DNA of 64,000 nt from assembly GCA_030679035.1 (NCBI GenBank), contig JAUXTH010000101.1, forward strand, positions 1-64,000, written 5' to 3'. A model generated the notes under the pieces. That model was not told the DNA's origin. It ran no database searches and saw nothing but the letters and a program-made list of their open reading frames with translations. Positions 63,153 to 64,000 of the stretch are shown here, in pieces (within the stretch, counting starts at the first letter, position 1; every line of letters begins with the position of its first letter). The DNA is from Methylobacter sp. (lineage in GTDB: Bacteria > Pseudomonadota > Gammaproteobacteria > Methylococcales > Methylomonadaceae). Both the position numbers and the translations under genes were made by a program.

Positions 63153-63452
63153 TGCCATCAAACTGGGGCTGTCCTTGCTCTGTGTTGTGAACAAAGGTAT
63201 AAAATATTCATAGAACGTGTTTTTAAGAATCTTTATTTTTCCTTTGATAGATTCAGGGCGGACAGAAAAATTCTTAAACCGGTTGGTGGGATACGATTGC
63301 ATACGGATACCTGACCTTTGATCTGAGCATCATAGCTCTGACCATGATGGGCTATTACAATTCTGAGCTATACTGACAAATAAACGAAAAGTAGTAGCCC
63401 GTCATTCAAAAGTGTAGAGTTGATGTGTTTCTACCGTCTAATCACTTTATAT
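63153..63452. other. Non-coding 300-base gap
   Basis: I see no gene, hairpin with T run or known repeat here. It separates the NRPS from the next gene and marks the return from AT-rich accessory sequence to the host-like composition of the following gene. Confidence 0.5.
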
Positions 63453-64000
63453 ATGAGTCTATTCGTTAATAATTTTAGCTGTAACTTAAGGTCGGGAGTG
63501 CGTCTGGGATTTTTTCTTCCCTGCAAGCTCAGCGATTTCAGATTTAGTCTCGATCAGCTTGCTCTGTTGGTGATGCTGGATCTTCTGCTTGAAGTCGTTT
63601 CCGATTATGCGCAGGTGTTGCCCAAGCCGGAATTCAATCTGTATGCATTGCCAACCTATACTCTCAATTTGGCCTGCTTTTTTCTTGCGGTCTATTTAAT
63701 CGGTAAGTTGCTGCGACGGGATTTTGCCGCGCTGCAAATCGGCGTTATGGTTTATAGCTTCGGGCCATTGTCGATAGTGCTGGACAAGGCGCTTGCTCAT
63801 CCGTACATACAATCGGTGAGTTACAACTTGTGGCTATCTCATCTGTTTTCGATCTATGTCATCGCTATTCTTGGCAGGGTGCTGTATTTGGTCAGTGGGC
63901 GTTTAAAATGGCTGACTGCCGCTGCGTTAGTGCTGATGACGGTAGCGCTAAGCGTACCCCCTGTGTTTTTTGAGAAATATGCCCCGTTTTGGTTTGCTGA
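63453..64000 (+). CDS. Membrane protein, N-terminal part (runs off the window)
   Basis: An open frame from ATG 63453 to the window end, 182 codons without a stop. It has about four hydrophobic helices (LALLVMLDLLLEVV, LNLACFFLAVYLIGKLL, SHLFSIYVIAILGRVLYL, AAALVLMTVALSVPPVFF). The opening NLRSGVRLGFF and the FNLYALPTY block remind me of the membrane N-terminus of C13 (legumain-like) peptidases in proteobacteria, but the catalytic domain would lie outside the window. Treat that as a guess. Confidence 0.6.
   Translation, partial: MSLFVNNFSCNLRSGVRLGFFLPCKLSDFRFSLDQLALLVMLDLLLEVVSDYAQVLPKPEFNLYALPTYTLNLACFFLAVYLIGKLLRRDFAALQIGVMVYSFGPLSIVLDKALAHPYIQSVSYNLWLSHLFSIYVIAILGRVLYLVSGRLKWLTAAALVLMTVALSVPPVFFEKYAPFWFA

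Overview
The window looks like a chromosomal segment of a gammaproteobacterial methanotroph (Methylococcales type). The strongest sign is a tetrahydromethanopterin (H4MPT)-linked C1 island with fae, mch, a beta-RFAP synthase and several cofactor-biosynthesis ligases. A large cobalamin operon, an ammonium transporter, proton-translocating transhydrogenase and many palindromic intergenic repeats fit the same picture. Placement is inferred from gene content only.

Layout. (1) 0.2-15.3 kb: a complete chemotaxis locus. The minus strand carries cheR, cheD, a GxxExxY-family gene inside an inverted-repeat-bounded element, cheB and a LuxR-type regulator. The plus strand carries a membrane-anchored protein with a CheZ-like DxxxQ motif, cheY, a STAS protein, cheA, a receptor, cheW, a second receptor duplicated from the first, and a PAS receptor ending in GWEEF. 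(2) 15.4-19.1 kb: small exported protein, amtB, beta-barrel porin, small exported DUF4156-like protein. (3) 19.2-37.9 kb: one long minus-strand cobalamin operon behind a clear cobalamin riboswitch (about 37655-37852): cbtB, cbtA, 2Fe-2S ferredoxin, cobN, chlI/chlD-type fusion, cbiE, cbiX-cbiC fusion, cbiD, cobI, cobM, cbiG, cobJ-cobK fusion, cobW, cbiA. The genes are separated, and in places interrupted in frame, by palindromic repeats. (4) 38-41.5 kb: an unknown beta-rich protein, a gene broken at a C8 tract, an RRM protein and a membrane protein. (5) 41.5-52.2 kb: H4MPT/methanofuran island ending in a MarR regulator with a C-terminal cysteine cluster. (6) 52.3-56.5 kb: diguanylate cyclase and pntAB. 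(7) 56.5-63.2 kb: AT-rich accessory segment with an unusual metallo-beta-lactamase-fold protein, a DUF6875-like protein and an NRPS (partial C-A-T-TE) missing the first half of its condensation domain, with two long G tracts nearby. (8) 63.4 kb to the end: the start of a membrane protein that runs off the window.

How the parts fit. The C1 island oxidises formaldehyde (Fae, Mch) and makes the cofactors these enzymes need. The cobalamin operon encodes cobalt uptake, most corrin-ring steps of the CbiG/CbiD type, and two kinds of cobalt chelatase (CbiX and CobN/ChlID); cbiT is not in the window. Most worth following up: the GxxExxY inverted-repeat element and its 93-bp gene-less relative, repeats absorbed in frame into four genes, the candidate membrane CheZ, and the AT-rich NRPS segment. 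No rRNA, tRNA or CRISPR array was recognised.
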